From positions 1-64,000 of the forward strand of contig CAUBPS010000013.1 of the NCBI GenBank assembly GCA_958437935.1: a stretch of 64,000 nucleotides of DNA, in the 5' to 3' direction. Positions 8,924-18,519 of this stretch are shown piece by piece. The notes beneath the pieces were generated by a model. The model saw nothing but the letters and a program-made list of their open reading frames with translations. It was not told the origin of the DNA and searched no databases. This DNA comes from an uncultured Collinsella sp. GTDB lineage: Bacteria; Actinomycetota; Coriobacteriia; Coriobacteriales; Coriobacteriaceae. How positions within the stretch are numbered: position 1 is the stretch's first letter; each line of letters opens with the position of its first letter. Position numbers and translations under genes: made by a program.

Positions 8924-11377
8924 CTATCCGCGGACCTCGCCGTTTACGCCCTTGCATACCTTGGTGACGATCTTCTGGTGCGCCTTCTCGACCTCTTCGC
9001 TGGTGAGCGTGTGGTCGTCGGAGCGATACGTAAGCGCAAAGGCCATGGACTTCTTGCCCGCTCCGATGCGGATGGGATCGCGGTAGACGTCGAACAGGCG
9101 CACGCCCTCGAGCAGCTTGCCGCCGGCGCTGGTAATGCGGCGCTCAAGATCCTCGCAGGTCACAGCATTGTCGACCACGATAGCAAGGTCGTGCTCAACA
9201 GCCGGGTACTGCGAGAACTCGCGGTAGTTCTCCTGATTGCGGGCGCCCTTGATCAGCTTGTCCAGATCGAGCTCAAAGGCAACGACGACCTCATCGATGC
9301 CCATCGCCTCGCGCGCCTCGGGGTGAATCTCGCCGACCCAGCCCAGTACGGTGCCGCCGGACAGAACCTCGGCCGCACGACCCGGCTGCAAGAAAGCGTA
9401 GCCCTCGCCCTCGACGGGACGGAAGCGAACCTTCTCGATGCGCAGCTGGGCGAGCAGCTCCTCGACAATGCCCTTGCCAAAGAAGAAGCGCAGCTTGCGG
9501 TACTTCATGTTCCAGGGCTGCTCGCTCCACTGGCCCGAGAGCACACCCGCCACGGACTTGGTCTCCTTGGGCAGGCTGGCGTTCTCGCGACCGTGGAACA
9601 GGTTGCCGACCTCGTACAGGTGCACGTTGGGCGTACCGTGCGCCTCGTTGTAGGCCACGGACTGCAGCAGGCCCGGCAGCAGCGAACGACGCATCTCGGT
9701 CTGCTCGGCCACCAGCGGGTTCATGAGCACCACGGGGCAGCCGCGGCCTTCGGTGGACATGCCAATCTTCTCCAGGTCGCCCGGGGCGGCAAAGCCAAAG
9801 GTCGTGGTCTCGTTGAGGCCACAGGCGCGCAGGATCTCGCCGACCTTGCGGGTAAGCTTCTGCTCGCGCGTCAGGCCGCCGATGTGGTTCTTGGCAGCCG
9901 GAATGGTCGCCGTGACGCGACCCATGCCCCACAGGCGCAGGACCTCCTCGATCAGGTCGATCTCACGCGGCAGGTCGGGACGGAAGCTCGGCGGGGTAAC
10001 CATAAAGCCCTCGCCGTCGCGCTCGACGGTGCAGCCCAGGCGGGTGAGCGAGCGCTCGATAAAGTCGGGCTCGATGTCGGCACCGCAGATGGCGTGCACA
10101 CGGGCCAGGCGCAGCCTAATGCTGTCGATGGTCTTGGGCGCGGGGAACACGTCCACATAGCCGGGGGCGACCTCGCCGCCGGCGATCTCCTCGATAAGCG
10201 CGCACGTCACATTGGCGACGTCCACGCAGCCGGTCTCGTCGACCTGGCGTTCAAAGCGGATGGAGGCGTCGGAGATCAGCGACAGGTCACGGCTGGTGTG
10301 CGAGGTGCGGCCGGCGTTGAAGCAGGCGCTCTCGACCATCACGTCGACGGTATCGTCCTCAATCTCGGAATCCATGCCGCCCATGACACCGGCCAGCGCC
10401 ACGGGACGCTCGCCGTCGGTGATGAGGCCCATGCCGGCGTCGAGCACGCGCTCCTCGCCATCGAGCGTCGTGAACTTCTCATCCTGCTGGGCGGCGCGAA
10501 CCACCACGCGACGGTGGCCATCGCGCTCGGCAAAGGTGTCGAGGTCAAAGGCGTGCAGTGGCTGGCCGGTGAGCATCATCACGTAGTTGGTGATGTCGAC
10601 GATGTTGTTGTGCGGGCGCACGCCCAGGGCGTTGAGGCGCTTGACCATCCAGTCGGGCGACGGGCCGACCTTCACGTTGCGCACGATGCGGGCGACATAG
10701 CGGTCGCACAGGCCCTCGTCGGCGATCTCGACGGAAAGCTCGTCGTCGGTCGCGCGGCCGGTCTCGGCCTTGATGGCGGGCAGCTCAACGTGGAAATCGC
10801 GGTCGAAGATGGCGCCGGTCTCGCGGGCCATGCCGATCATGGACAGGCAGTCGGGGCGGTTGGGCGTGATCTCGCAGTCGAGCACGGTGTCGCTCGAGCC
10901 CACGTACTCGGCAAACGGCATGCCGCAGGGCGTGTCCTCGGGCAGGATCATGATGCCGGAGTGGTCGCCGCCCAAGCCGAGCTCGCGCGCGGAGCAGTTC
11001 ATGCCCATGGACACGACGCCGCGGAGCTTGCTCTTCTTGATCTTGACGTCGCCGGGCAGGACAGCGCCGATCATGGCCGTGACGATGTGGTCACCGGCCT
11101 CGAAGTTCTGCGCGCCGCAGACGATCTGCAGCGGAGCGGGGTTGCCATCGGCGTCGAGATTCTTGTCGCCCACGTCGACCGAGCACACATACATGTGGTC
11201 GCTATCGGGGTGCGGGGTCTTAGTGAGCACCTTGGCGGTCACCACGTGGTCGAAGGACTCGCCCACGGTGTCGATCGCCTCGACCTCGGTGCCGGTGCGG
11301 ATATATTCGTCCGAAAGGGTCTTGGGATCCTCCGGAATATCGATCATGGTCTTGAGCCAGTCGTAAGAAACTCTCAC
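8924..11377 (-). CDS. pheT: Phenylalanine--tRNA ligase beta subunit
   Basis: Charges tRNA-Phe together with PheS as an alpha2-beta2 enzyme. The 817 residues show the N-terminal EMAP-like tRNA-binding domain (VVTAKVLTKTPHPDSDHMYVC near residue 46), the B3/B4 editing region with LTGQPLHAFD, a B5 domain, the class II-like core and a C-terminal ferredoxin-like anticodon-binding domain (EFSQYPAVEHDLAIVV and KSMAFALTYRS). Length is normal. The start ATG lies 45 bp after the pheS stop. It is the second gene of the T-box controlled pheST operon. Confidence 0.97.
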   Translation of the reverse strand: MRVSYDWLKTMIDIPEDPKTLSDEYIRTGTEVEAIDTVGESFDHVVTAKVLTKTPHPDSDHMYVCSVDVGDKNLDADGNPAPLQIVCGAQNFEAGDHIVTAMIGAVLPGDVKIKKSKLRGVVSMGMNCSARELGLGGDHSGIMILPEDTPCGMPFAEYVGSSDTVLDCEITPNRPDCLSMIGMARETGAIFDRDFHVELPAIKAETGRATDDELSVEIADEGLCDRYVARIVRNVKVGPSPDWMVKRLNALGVRPHNNIVDITNYVMMLTGQPLHAFDLDTFAERDGHRRVVVRAAQQDEKFTTLDGEERVLDAGMGLITDGERPVALAGVMGGMDSEIEDDTVDVMVESACFNAGRTSHTSRDLSLISDASIRFERQVDETGCVDVANVTCALIEEIAGGEVAPGYVDVFPAPKTIDSIRLRLARVHAICGADIEPDFIERSLTRLGCTVERDGEGFMVTPPSFRPDLPREIDLIEEVLRLWGMGRVTATIPAAKNHIGGLTREQKLTRKVGEILRACGLNETTTFGFAAPGDLEKIGMSTEGRGCPVVLMNPLVAEQTEMRRSLLPGLLQSVAYNEAHGTPNVHLYEVGNLFHGRENASLPKETKSVAGVLSGQWSEQPWNMKYRKLRFFFGKGIVEELLAQLRIEKVRFRPVEGEGYAFLQPGRAAEVLSGGTVLGWVGEIHPEAREAMGIDEVVVAFELDLDKLIKGARNQENYREFSQYPAVEHDLAIVVDNAVTCEDLERRITSAGGKLLEGVRLFDVYRDPIRIGAGKKSMAFALTYRSDDHTLTSEEVEKAHQKIVTKVCKGVNGEVRG

Positions 11378-11422
11378 TTGATTACTCCTTATGAGAAAGA
11401 AATGCCTGCTAGAACGGGTGAT

Positions 11423-12499
11423 TTAGAACTGATTTAAGAATCTCATATCGCCCGTCATGAGAGTTCTGAGGTCGGGCAGGTCGTAGCGCAGGGCCGCGAC
11501 GCGCTCGGCGCCAATGCCAAAGGCGAAGCCGGTGTACTTCTCGGGGTCGATGCCGCAGTTGATGAGGACGTTGGGGTCGACCATGCCGCAGCCCAGAATC
11601 TCGATCCAGCCGCTGTGCTTGCAGAAGTTGCAGCCCTTGCCGCCGCACACGTGGCAGCTCACGTCCACCTCGCAGCTCGGCTCAGTGAAGGGGAAGAAGT
11701 GCGGGCGGTAGCGTGTCTTGCGGTCCTCGCCAAACATGCACTTAACAAAGTAGTCGAGCGTGCCCTTGAGGTCGCCGAAGGTGATGCCCTCGTCGACGAC
11801 CAGGCCCTCGATCTGGTTGAACTGCGGCAGGTGGCAGGCGTCGGCCGTGTCGGGACGGTAGACGGTGCCCGGGCAGATCATGTAGATGGGCGGCTTCTGC
11901 GACTCCATGGTATGGATCTGCACGCCCGAGGTCTGGGTGCGCAGCAGCACATCGGACTCGCCGTGGGCGTGGGCCTCGGGGTGTGCGACGCTACCGGGAT
12001 TGTTGTCGACCACGTAGAACGTGTCGCGGGCCGAGCGGCTCGGGTGATCCATGGGGGCGTTGAGCGCGGTGAAGTTGTAGTAGGAGGTATCGACCATGGG
12101 GCCGGACTCGACGGTGTAGCCGATGCCGCAGAAGATATCCTCGGCCTCCTCGATAATCTGCTTGATCAGGTGCTGATGGCCGATCTGCGGACGGATGCCC
12201 GGCAGTGTGATGTCGACAGCCTCGTGCTCGAGCGCGTGCTTGAGGGCGGCGGCCCTCATCTCGGTCGTGCGCTCGTCGAGCATGCCCTCGATCAGCTGAC
12301 GCATCTCGTTGGCGCGCTTGCCCATGACGGGGCGATCCTCGGGGGCGAGCTTGCCCATCATACGCATCAGGCCGGTGATGCGGCCCTTGCGGCCGAGCAG
12401 CTCAACGCGCGCGGCCTCGAGTTTGGCGGCGTCGTCGGCGCCTGCGACGAGCTCCTTGGCCTCTTCCTCGAGTTTGACCAGATCATCAATCAGACTCAT
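11423..12499 (-). CDS. pheS: Phenylalanine--tRNA ligase alpha subunit
   Basis: The catalytic class II subunit of phenylalanyl-tRNA synthetase, 358 residues. Residues 1-90 are the coiled-coil arm (MSLIDDLVKLEEEAKELV). Class II motifs follow: HPLI-like HQHLIKQIIEEAEDIF, the motif 2 region with RTQTSGVQIHTM and GTVYRPDTADACHLPQFNQIEG, and motif 3 FAFGIGAERVAALRY. I place the start at 12499 because AAGGGAAG precedes that ATG; the open frame continues upstream into the T-box terminator and is not coding there. It is followed by pheT. Confidence 0.97.
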   Translation of the reverse strand: MSLIDDLVKLEEEAKELVAGADDAAKLEAARVELLGRKGRITGLMRMMGKLAPEDRPVMGKRANEMRQLIEGMLDERTTEMRAAALKHALEHEAVDITLPGIRPQIGHQHLIKQIIEEAEDIFCGIGYTVESGPMVDTSYYNFTALNAPMDHPSRSARDTFYVVDNNPGSVAHPEAHAHGESDVLLRTQTSGVQIHTMESQKPPIYMICPGTVYRPDTADACHLPQFNQIEGLVVDEGITFGDLKGTLDYFVKCMFGEDRKTRYRPHFFPFTEPSCEVDVSCHVCGGKGCNFCKHSGWIEILGCGMVDPNVLINCGIDPEKYTGFAFGIGAERVAALRYDLPDLRTLMTGDMRFLNQF

Positions 12500-12584
12500 G
12501 TCTTCCCTTTCGTCTCTCGCACGTCCACTTGCCGCAGCGGCTGATGCCGTCCGACGTTGCGGATATGCGGCCCGGTTCGGTAAC

Positions 12585-12885
12585 AAAAAACCGCCCTCGG
12601 GCATGTGCATTGCCCAAGGACGGTTGAATTCCGCGGTACCACCTTGTTTGACCCGGCGGATGTCTGGCCCGCCGTGCCCACTCTGCGCCTCTTGTCGCGA
12701 GGCTCACGGCTTCCCTACTGGGGCTTCGCCGCCGCTGGCCGCGCGCCCGTTGAGGTCGCTGCTCGGGAGTGAACGCTTGGCCCTTGCCACCGCAGGAAGG
12801 CTTGCAGCCCATGACCTTCCCTCTCTTGCCGGCGACGCGGCGGGCAAAACCCTCTCCGTCAACGCATTGGGCTATAGGATAACAC
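12585..12885 (-). promoter_or_regulatory. T-box riboswitch leader of pheST (Phe, UUC specifier)
   Basis: On the minus strand the leader carries the nearly invariant T-box sequence AAGGTGGTACCGCGGAATT at 12645-12627, which binds the uncharged tRNA acceptor end. It is followed by a terminator hairpin (12625-12591, arms ACCGTCC.../...GGGCGGT) ending in T6 at 12590-12585. The upstream stem I region has AGAGAGGGAAGG...CCTTCC distal elements, and the likely specifier is TTC at 12773-12771 within GCGTTCACTCC, matching a phenylalanine codon. The exact 5' end is not determined; transcription probably starts near 12885. Uncharged tRNA-Phe would favour the antiterminator and raise pheST expression. Confidence 0.9.
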
Positions 12886-13002
12886 ATTTCGCGAGCGTAT
12901 CACCGCGTTCCGTTTTGTTCGCGCTGGGTACAAGGCAGGTAGCTGTGCAAACTGGCCGCACGTCCACCTTTGGCGCTCGGCCTGCGAGATCAAGGATATG
13001 GT

Positions 13003-14586
13003 ATGGGAAAGAAGTTCGATAAGAAGGCCAAGGCCGCCGTGGCAAAAGCCGCCAAGGGCGTCAAGGCTGCTAAAGTCGACAAGGCCGTCAAAAAGTTCCG
13101 CAAACTCGAGGGCAAGCTGTGGACTCGCGAGTACTTGCTCAAGATTGCCGAGTTCGATGGAGCGACGATTGCTCCCGCCAACGGCGCCGCGGCCCGCGCC
13201 GATGCTATGGGCACCCTTGCTGGCGAGCATCACAAGCTGCTGACCAGCGAGAAGTCCGTTGAGCTCGTGCGCTCGTTAGCGCGCGAGACGGTTGCAGACG
13301 GCAAGATCGACGACCCGCAGCTGCTCGACGAGATCCGCGTGCTCGGCCGCGACCAGCGCGAGGCAAGCGTTATTCCTACCGAGGAGGCCGAAGCCTGGAC
13401 CAGGCTCACCTGCGAGGCCGACGCCGTGTGGCACAAGGCCAAGACGGCCAATGACTGGGCGAGCTTTGAGCCCTATGTGGATAGAATCGTCGCCCAGCTT
13501 AAGCATCAGGCCGAGCTCATGGACCCCAAGCGCGACCCATACGACGTTTGGCTCGACCAGTACGAGCACGGCCTTTCTGCCAAGAGCTTCGACGCGTTTT
13601 GCGAGGAGGTTAAGGCCACGGTCGTGCCGCTCGTGCACGTCATCGGCGAGCGCGGCCAGCAGCCCGCTGCCGACTTTTTGCGTGCCCGCGTGCCCGAGGC
13701 CGCCCAGCGCGCCATGAGCTTTGACCTTATGAAGCTCGTCGGCCTGAACCTGGACGACACCACGCTTGCCTTTACCGAGCACCCGTTTAGTGAGGGCTTT
13801 TCGGTGGGTGACGCGCGCATCGCCACGCACATCTATGAGGACGATTGCATCTCCAACGTCTACAGCATCATCCACGAGGCCGGCCACGCCATGTACGAGC
13901 TGGGCGTGAACCCCGCTTACTCGCGCACGTGCCTGGAGGGCGGCACCTCCATGGGCATCCACGAGAGCCAGAGCCGTTTCTTTGAGAACACCGTGGGCCG
14001 CAGCCGCGCCTTTATGGGCCCGCTGCTCGAGGTGCTGCGCCGTCACGCGCCCGAAGTCTACGGCAACGTAGACGAGGATATGCTCTACCACGCCGTGAAC
14101 ATTGCACAGCCGTCGCTGATCCGCACCGAGGCCGACGAGCTCACCTACCCGCTGCACGTTATGGTGCGCTACGAGATCGAGCGAATGCTGTTTGCCGGCG
14201 AGGCCACGGCTAAGGATATCCCCGCGCTCTGGAACCGCTTTATGGACGAGTACCTGGGCATTCCGGTTCCCGACGACACGCGCGGCTGCCTACAGGACAC
14301 GCACTGGAGCGGCGGCTCGTTTGGCTACTTCCCCACCTATGCACTGGGCAGCGCCTACGACGCCATGTTCGTGCCGGCCATGTGCCGCGACGGCGTCGAC
14401 CTTACCGGCGCCTGCGCGAGCGGCGACCTGGCACCCGTCCGCGCGTGGCTGGGCGAGCACATTTGGCAGTGGGGCCGTGCCAAGGACGCGCCGGAACTCA
14501 TCAAGGGTGCCTGCGGCATGGATTTTGACGCCCGCTACTACTGCAGCTACCTGCAGGACAAGTTCACCACGCTGTACGAGCTGTAA
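13003..14586 (+). CDS. M32 family metallocarboxypeptidase
   Basis: A zinc carboxypeptidase of the thermostable carboxypeptidase 1 (Taq) family that trims C-terminal residues from peptides in the cytoplasm. The HEXXH zinc motif is HEAGH (His291, Glu292, His295), with the third ligand region IHESQSRFFENTVGRS and the M32-specific HPF and GTSMGIHESQ segments downstream, in family order. The length of 527 residues is normal. The ATG at 13003 is preceded by AAGGA at six bases; an upstream in-frame ATG at 12970 lacks one. The N-terminus is an unusual lysine/alanine-rich stretch of about 35 residues ahead of the core. It is transcribed divergently from the pheST T-box leader. Confidence 0.92.
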   Translation: MGKKFDKKAKAAVAKAAKGVKAAKVDKAVKKFRKLEGKLWTREYLLKIAEFDGATIAPANGAAARADAMGTLAGEHHKLLTSEKSVELVRSLARETVADGKIDDPQLLDEIRVLGRDQREASVIPTEEAEAWTRLTCEADAVWHKAKTANDWASFEPYVDRIVAQLKHQAELMDPKRDPYDVWLDQYEHGLSAKSFDAFCEEVKATVVPLVHVIGERGQQPAADFLRARVPEAAQRAMSFDLMKLVGLNLDDTTLAFTEHPFSEGFSVGDARIATHIYEDDCISNVYSIIHEAGHAMYELGVNPAYSRTCLEGGTSMGIHESQSRFFENTVGRSRAFMGPLLEVLRRHAPEVYGNVDEDMLYHAVNIAQPSLIRTEADELTYPLHVMVRYEIERMLFAGEATAKDIPALWNRFMDEYLGIPVPDDTRGCLQDTHWSGGSFGYFPTYALGSAYDAMFVPAMCRDGVDLTGACASGDLAPVRAWLGEHIWQWGRAKDAPELIKGACGMDFDARYYCSYLQDKFTTLYEL

Positions 14587-14687
14587 GGATTGACCAGCAC
14601 GCCATCGCCAACGCCAACCATGTTGACGCCAATGTCTTGGCAACGTCAGCGAAAACGACCCTAAGCGAGCAAGGTGACGTGAAATGA

Positions 14688-14716
14688 AAGGGCGCTGACC
14701 TTCTGGTCGCGCCCTT
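14688..14716. terminator. Bidirectional terminator between the M32 peptidase and glmM
   Basis: AAGGGCGCTGACC at 14688-14700 pairs with GGTCGCGCCCTT at 14705-14716 around a TTCT loop with one bulge. The tails are short (TTGAAATT on the plus strand, TTTCATTTC on the minus), so it may serve both convergent genes. Confidence 0.65.
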
Positions 14717-14728
14717 GAAATTGAACGT

Positions 14729-14793
14729 CAGATTGCCGCTTGGGGCCGCTTGCAGCGTCGAGCAGTTACGCGGTTTGGTAAAACCGCGTAACT
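14729..14793 (-). repeat. R4 element, copy 1 (constant head plus hairpin)
   Basis: CAGATTGCCGCT at 14729-14740, then GCTTGCAGCGTCGA, then a perfect hairpin AGTTACGCGGTTT / AAACCGCGTAACT at 14764-14793. The glmM stop codon lies inside the hairpin. The same head with a different hairpin is found at 42812-42876, also directly 3' of a minus-strand gene. Confidence 0.6.
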
Positions 14794-16123
14794 ACAGAGC
14801 CTCGAGCGCGTTGGCGATGCGCTTCATGGCGGCATCGGCGGATGCTTGGTCCGGCGCCTCGGCCAGCACGCGGATAACCGACTCGGTTCCGCTCTTGCGT
14901 ACGAGCACGCGGCCCTCGCCTGCCAGCGCAGCCTCGGCCTCGGCGATGGCGTTCTGCACGCCCATGTTCTCGAGCGCGGCGTCCTTATCCGCTACGCGCA
15001 CGGCAACCTGCGCCTGCGGCAGCAGCTTGCACGGAGCCGTGAGCTGCGAGAGCGTCTCGCGCTCGGCACGAATCACTTCCATCACGCGCAGCGAAGTCAT
15101 AATGCCGTCGCCCGTGCGCTCGATATCGCCAAAGATCGTATGGCCCGTCTGCTCGCCGCCCAGGCTGTAGCCGCCCTCGCGCATCTTGGCGTACACGTGA
15201 CGGTCGCCCACGCCGCTGGTCACGGCGCTCAGGCCGGCAAGCTCCAGCGACTTGATCAGGCCAAAGTTGCTGGCGATGGTCGGCACCACGGTACCGCCCG
15301 AAAGACGGCCGTGCTTGTTCAAATACACGCCGCACACGTACAGAATCTGGTCGCCGTCGACCACGCGACCGCGCTCGTCCACGGCCAGGCAGCGGTCGGC
15401 ATCGCCATCGTAGGCAAAGCCCACGTCCAGGCCCTGCTCCACCACGTGGCGCTGCAGGCGCTCCATATGCGTGGAGCCGCAGTCGACGTTAATGTTGAAG
15501 CCATCGGGCGCGGCGTTGATCACGCGCATATCGGCGCCCAGCGCGTCGAACACCGGCTTGGCGACCGAGGACGCCGAGCCGTTGGCGCAGTCCAGGCCAA
15601 TCTTGACGCCCTGCAGCGAAAAGTTCGCGCTCGCGATGAGCGAGGCGATGTAGCGGTTGCGGCCCTGCATGTAGTCCACCGTGGCGCCAATGTGGTTGCC
15701 CGTGGCCAGCGGCACCTCGATCTTGCCATCGATGTAGTCCTCGATGAGCTCCAGCACGTCCTCGTCCATCTTAAAGCCGTCGCTGTTGACGAGTTTGATA
15801 CCGTTATCGCAAAACGGGTTGTGGCTCGCGCTGATCATGATGCCACAATCGAAGCAGCCCTCCACGGTCTGGTGTGCCACGCCCGGCGTGGGGATCACGT
15901 GCAGCATGTAGGCGTCCGCGCCGCTCGCGACCAGGCCACTCACCAGCGCCGCCTCGAACATATAGCTGGATCGACGCGTGTCCTTACCTACGATGACGCG
16001 TGCCTTGCGCTCGCGATTGGCGCCGTAATACCAGCCCACAAAACGACCGATCTTATAGGCGTGCTCTACCGTCAGCCCAACGTTGGCCTCGCCGCGAAAG
16101 CCGTCGGTGCCAAAGTACTTCAT
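14792..16123 (-). CDS. glmM: Phosphoglucosamine mutase
   Basis: Interconverts glucosamine 6-phosphate and glucosamine 1-phosphate on the way to UDP-GlcNAc for peptidoglycan. The 443-residue protein begins MKYFGTDGFRGEAN, has the phosphoserine active-site loop MISASHNP (Ser100), the metal-binding DGDADRCLAVDE near residue 240, and the sugar-binding GGEQTGH loop. The C-terminal phosphate-binding segment is VRKSGTESVIRVLAE. The GlmM-type length and ASHNPFCDNGIK signature separate it from phosphomannomutases. It links the amino-sugar metabolism elsewhere in the window to wall synthesis, but is transcribed alone or with the DUF4012 gene upstream, from which a terminator separates it. Confidence 0.96.
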   Translation of the reverse strand: MKYFGTDGFRGEANVGLTVEHAYKIGRFVGWYYGANRERKARVIVGKDTRRSSYMFEAALVSGLVASGADAYMLHVIPTPGVAHQTVEGCFDCGIMISASHNPFCDNGIKLVNSDGFKMDEDVLELIEDYIDGKIEVPLATGNHIGATVDYMQGRNRYIASLIASANFSLQGVKIGLDCANGSASSVAKPVFDALGADMRVINAAPDGFNINVDCGSTHMERLQRHVVEQGLDVGFAYDGDADRCLAVDERGRVVDGDQILYVCGVYLNKHGRLSGGTVVPTIASNFGLIKSLELAGLSAVTSGVGDRHVYAKMREGGYSLGGEQTGHTIFGDIERTGDGIMTSLRVMEVIRAERETLSQLTAPCKLLPQAQVAVRVADKDAALENMGVQNAIAEAEAALAGEGRVLVRKSGTESVIRVLAEAPDQASADAAMKRIANALEAL

Positions 16124-16133
16124 GCGCTCTCCT

Positions 16134-16170
16134 TATAAAAATGGGGCGAACAGATTATCCGTCCGCCCCA
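16134..16170 (-). terminator. Terminator of the DUF4012 gene
   Basis: TGGGGCGAAC at 16142-16151 pairs with GTCCGCCCCA at 16161-16170 with one mismatch. On the minus strand the hairpin is followed by TTTTTATAAGGAG, so the U-tract merges into the glmM ribosome-binding site; some read-through into glmM is possible. Confidence 0.7.
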
Positions 16171-16206
16171 AAATGGTACTCGATTATCTGAACTACCAGA
16201 AAAACC

Positions 16207-18519
16207 CTACGCCGAAGCGCTGTCGCGAGCCGCCTGGCATGTAGGAGTCTGGCGCAGCGCAAGCGGCTTGTCTCCCGCCTCGGCCGACGTGGTCAGCGTA
16301 TAGGCGATCGTCGTCGTCTCACCCGCGTGCAAGTCAACGGTTCCCGAATAGAAGGGAATGCCATGCCACGTGGCAGCGCCAAGCCCAAACTGGGTGCCCT
16401 CGACGGTAAGGTCCGAGATGTTGCCACCCGTCGGGGCGAACAGCGAGACATTCAGGCGCTCGTCATCACGCGCGGCATCGGGTGCGCTCGCTGCAACGTA
16501 GTCGGGCAGCTTGCCGGCCTCTTCCTGCGTCATGATGTTCGTCAGGGTAACGGTGATGCGATACGAGCACGTGCCGTCGCCGTTCTTGACGCCCTGGCCA
16601 ATCTGCGTATCGGCGTTCAGGTACCAGTCGAGCTTGGAGAAGCTCAGGTTGTTAAAGTAAACGCCGGCAACGGGATCGGCACTCGGATCATCCGGATCGG
16701 GTAGCGAAGCGTCAATGCCCGTCTCTTTGATGGCATTCTGCTCATCATCGTTTCTCATCCAAGCAATCAGACGGCCCTCTTCGGCACCGCGCTCGAATGC
16801 ACCGACAAGCTTTGTAACGTCGACGTCACCGATGCCACCGAGAATCTTGTCGAAGGCGGCGCTGGCAACAGCCGCAAAGATGCCGTCCGATTCCTCGACC
16901 GGATAGTTCCAATACACATCGTGCATGAGAACCTTCGCCGCGTTGGTACCGTCGACGACCGTACCATCGGGCAGCGAGACATTACCGACAAGGCCCAGCA
17001 GGTACTGCAAGAACACAGGATCGATGCCGACGACGCCATCAACGTCCTGCCCATATTGGGACTTCCACAGCGCGGCGACACGCTGCGAGTTGCGGGGCCA
17101 ATCGGGCGAATAGGTATTGCCCGAGTTGTACAGGTTACTGTGGTTGCCGAACAGCGCCTCATCCTCTTCGTCGACGCTCTCGACTGCCTCATCCTCGCTG
17201 AGTCCAATGCGGGGAACAAACTCGCCAATCGACATCTGGCCGTCGGTAACCGAAATCAGACCCTGCGAGCCGCCAAAGCCGCCGCAGGCACGAATCTCAA
17301 CATTGTTCATGGCATACACGAGGTAGTTGCGCGTCTGGCCGTTGGCGCCGAGCATCTGGGGAAGGACGGGGGCGACTTTCTCCGCCGCATCGACCGCGCC
17401 GTTGAGGGTGGCAAAGCCGTCCTTGGCCTTATCAACCAGCTCGGTCACCTGAGAAATATGCGTATCGCCAATACCCTGGATCTTCTCGTTGGCGCTCTTG
17501 AACACCTTCGAGCTGCTGGAAAGCGAATCGGCGACCGCCTGCAGCGCAGACACGTTAATCATGCCGTCCTGGAACAGCTTGCCGGGCGTGGCCTGCGAAA
17601 GGTTGTCGGCCATGGGAACCAGTGCATTGCTCGAAACATCGGACAGGGCGTCGATCATGGTACGGGCCGCGTTGATGTCGCTGCCGTACACCGGAATAAA
17701 CGAAGCCGCCGTCCACAGCGGGCTCGAGGTCTCCGCCTTCATGCTATTGCAGAGCTCGTCGATCTTCTTAGCATCGTCGGGCAGCGTCGAAAAATCGCCC
17801 GACGTGACCTTGTCCTTAAGGCCGCCGACAATCTCGACAGCCTCCTTCGCTTCGCCCTTTACGGTCTTTGCCGAGTTGAGCAGCATAAAGCCACTCGCAC
17901 CAAGCGCAACGAGAAGCACCGCGACAACGGCGGCGACAACGGCGCCAACATGGCGCTTCTTGCGCTCGCCCTTGCGATGGCGATGACGGACCAGACCGTC
18001 AGAGGTCGAACTCGACGAAGCGTCGCTACCGTAGTTCAAGCCAAAATCGTAATAATCTTCCTTGGAACCCGAGCCCGCAAACTCGGCACCGCTATCATCC
18101 AGGCGGGCGAACGTGCCAGTCTCGGAGGCGCCGGTGTAGATCGTGCCAAGGTTACCCGTAAGCCCCGCGCCACCGGCAGAGGGAGTATTGTTGGCGGCCT
18201 TGCCGGCATTAACGTTGCCGGCGGCATTCGCGGCGTTGGTAGCACCTGCGTTGTTCGCGGGTACCGAAGGAGCCCCACTCGGCTGCGACGTGGAGGTTGC
18301 ACCGCCCGCAAAGACATTCCCTCTTGCACGGCCGGTCTTTTTTGCCTTTTGTGACTGCTCGTACAGGGCGGTAAACATCGCCGTCTCGCCCGGGGACACG
18401 CGCTTACCGGAACCGCCCTGTCCAGCGCCGCCCGGCGTGCCGGCCTTACCAGCCCCGTTCGGACGCGGCGGAACTGCAGGACGGCCGCTATCGCTGCCCT
18501 TAAAGTGATTACCAGCCAT
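16207..18519 (-). CDS. DUF4012 domain-containing membrane-anchored protein
   Basis: About 770 residues. Residues 1-200 are low-complexity and disordered (Gly/Ala/Asn/Ser rich), followed by a basic patch RHRHRKGERKKRH and a single membrane helix near residue 205-228 (VGAVVAAVVAVLLVALGASG), so the bulk is predicted outside the cell. The extracytoplasmic part matches the DUF4012 pattern seen in actinobacterial surface proteins, including the RNYLVYAMNNVEIRACGGFGGS region. No enzymatic motif is apparent; members are often near cell-wall or exopolysaccharide genes, and glmM is next door. The start was moved to MAGNHFKG at 18519, which has GAGGA upstream; the earlier ATG lacks a site. Confidence 0.8.
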   Translation of the reverse strand: MAGNHFKGSDSGRPAVPPRPNGAGKAGTPGGAGQGGSGKRVSPGETAMFTALYEQSQKAKKTGRARGNVFAGGATSTSQPSGAPSVPANNAGATNAANAAGNVNAGKAANNTPSAGGAGLTGNLGTIYTGASETGTFARLDDSGAEFAGSGSKEDYYDFGLNYGSDASSSSTSDGLVRHRHRKGERKKRHVGAVVAAVVAVLLVALGASGFMLLNSAKTVKGEAKEAVEIVGGLKDKVTSGDFSTLPDDAKKIDELCNSMKAETSSPLWTAASFIPVYGSDINAARTMIDALSDVSSNALVPMADNLSQATPGKLFQDGMINVSALQAVADSLSSSSKVFKSANEKIQGIGDTHISQVTELVDKAKDGFATLNGAVDAAEKVAPVLPQMLGANGQTRNYLVYAMNNVEIRACGGFGGSQGLISVTDGQMSIGEFVPRIGLSEDEAVESVDEEDEALFGNHSNLYNSGNTYSPDWPRNSQRVAALWKSQYGQDVDGVVGIDPVFLQYLLGLVGNVSLPDGTVVDGTNAAKVLMHDVYWNYPVEESDGIFAAVASAAFDKILGGIGDVDVTKLVGAFERGAEEGRLIAWMRNDDEQNAIKETGIDASLPDPDDPSADPVAGVYFNNLSFSKLDWYLNADTQIGQGVKNGDGTCSYRITVTLTNIMTQEEAGKLPDYVAASAPDAARDDERLNVSLFAPTGGNISDLTVEGTQFGLGAATWHGIPFYSGTVDLHAGETTTIAYTLTTSAEAGDKPLALRQTPTCQAARDSASA

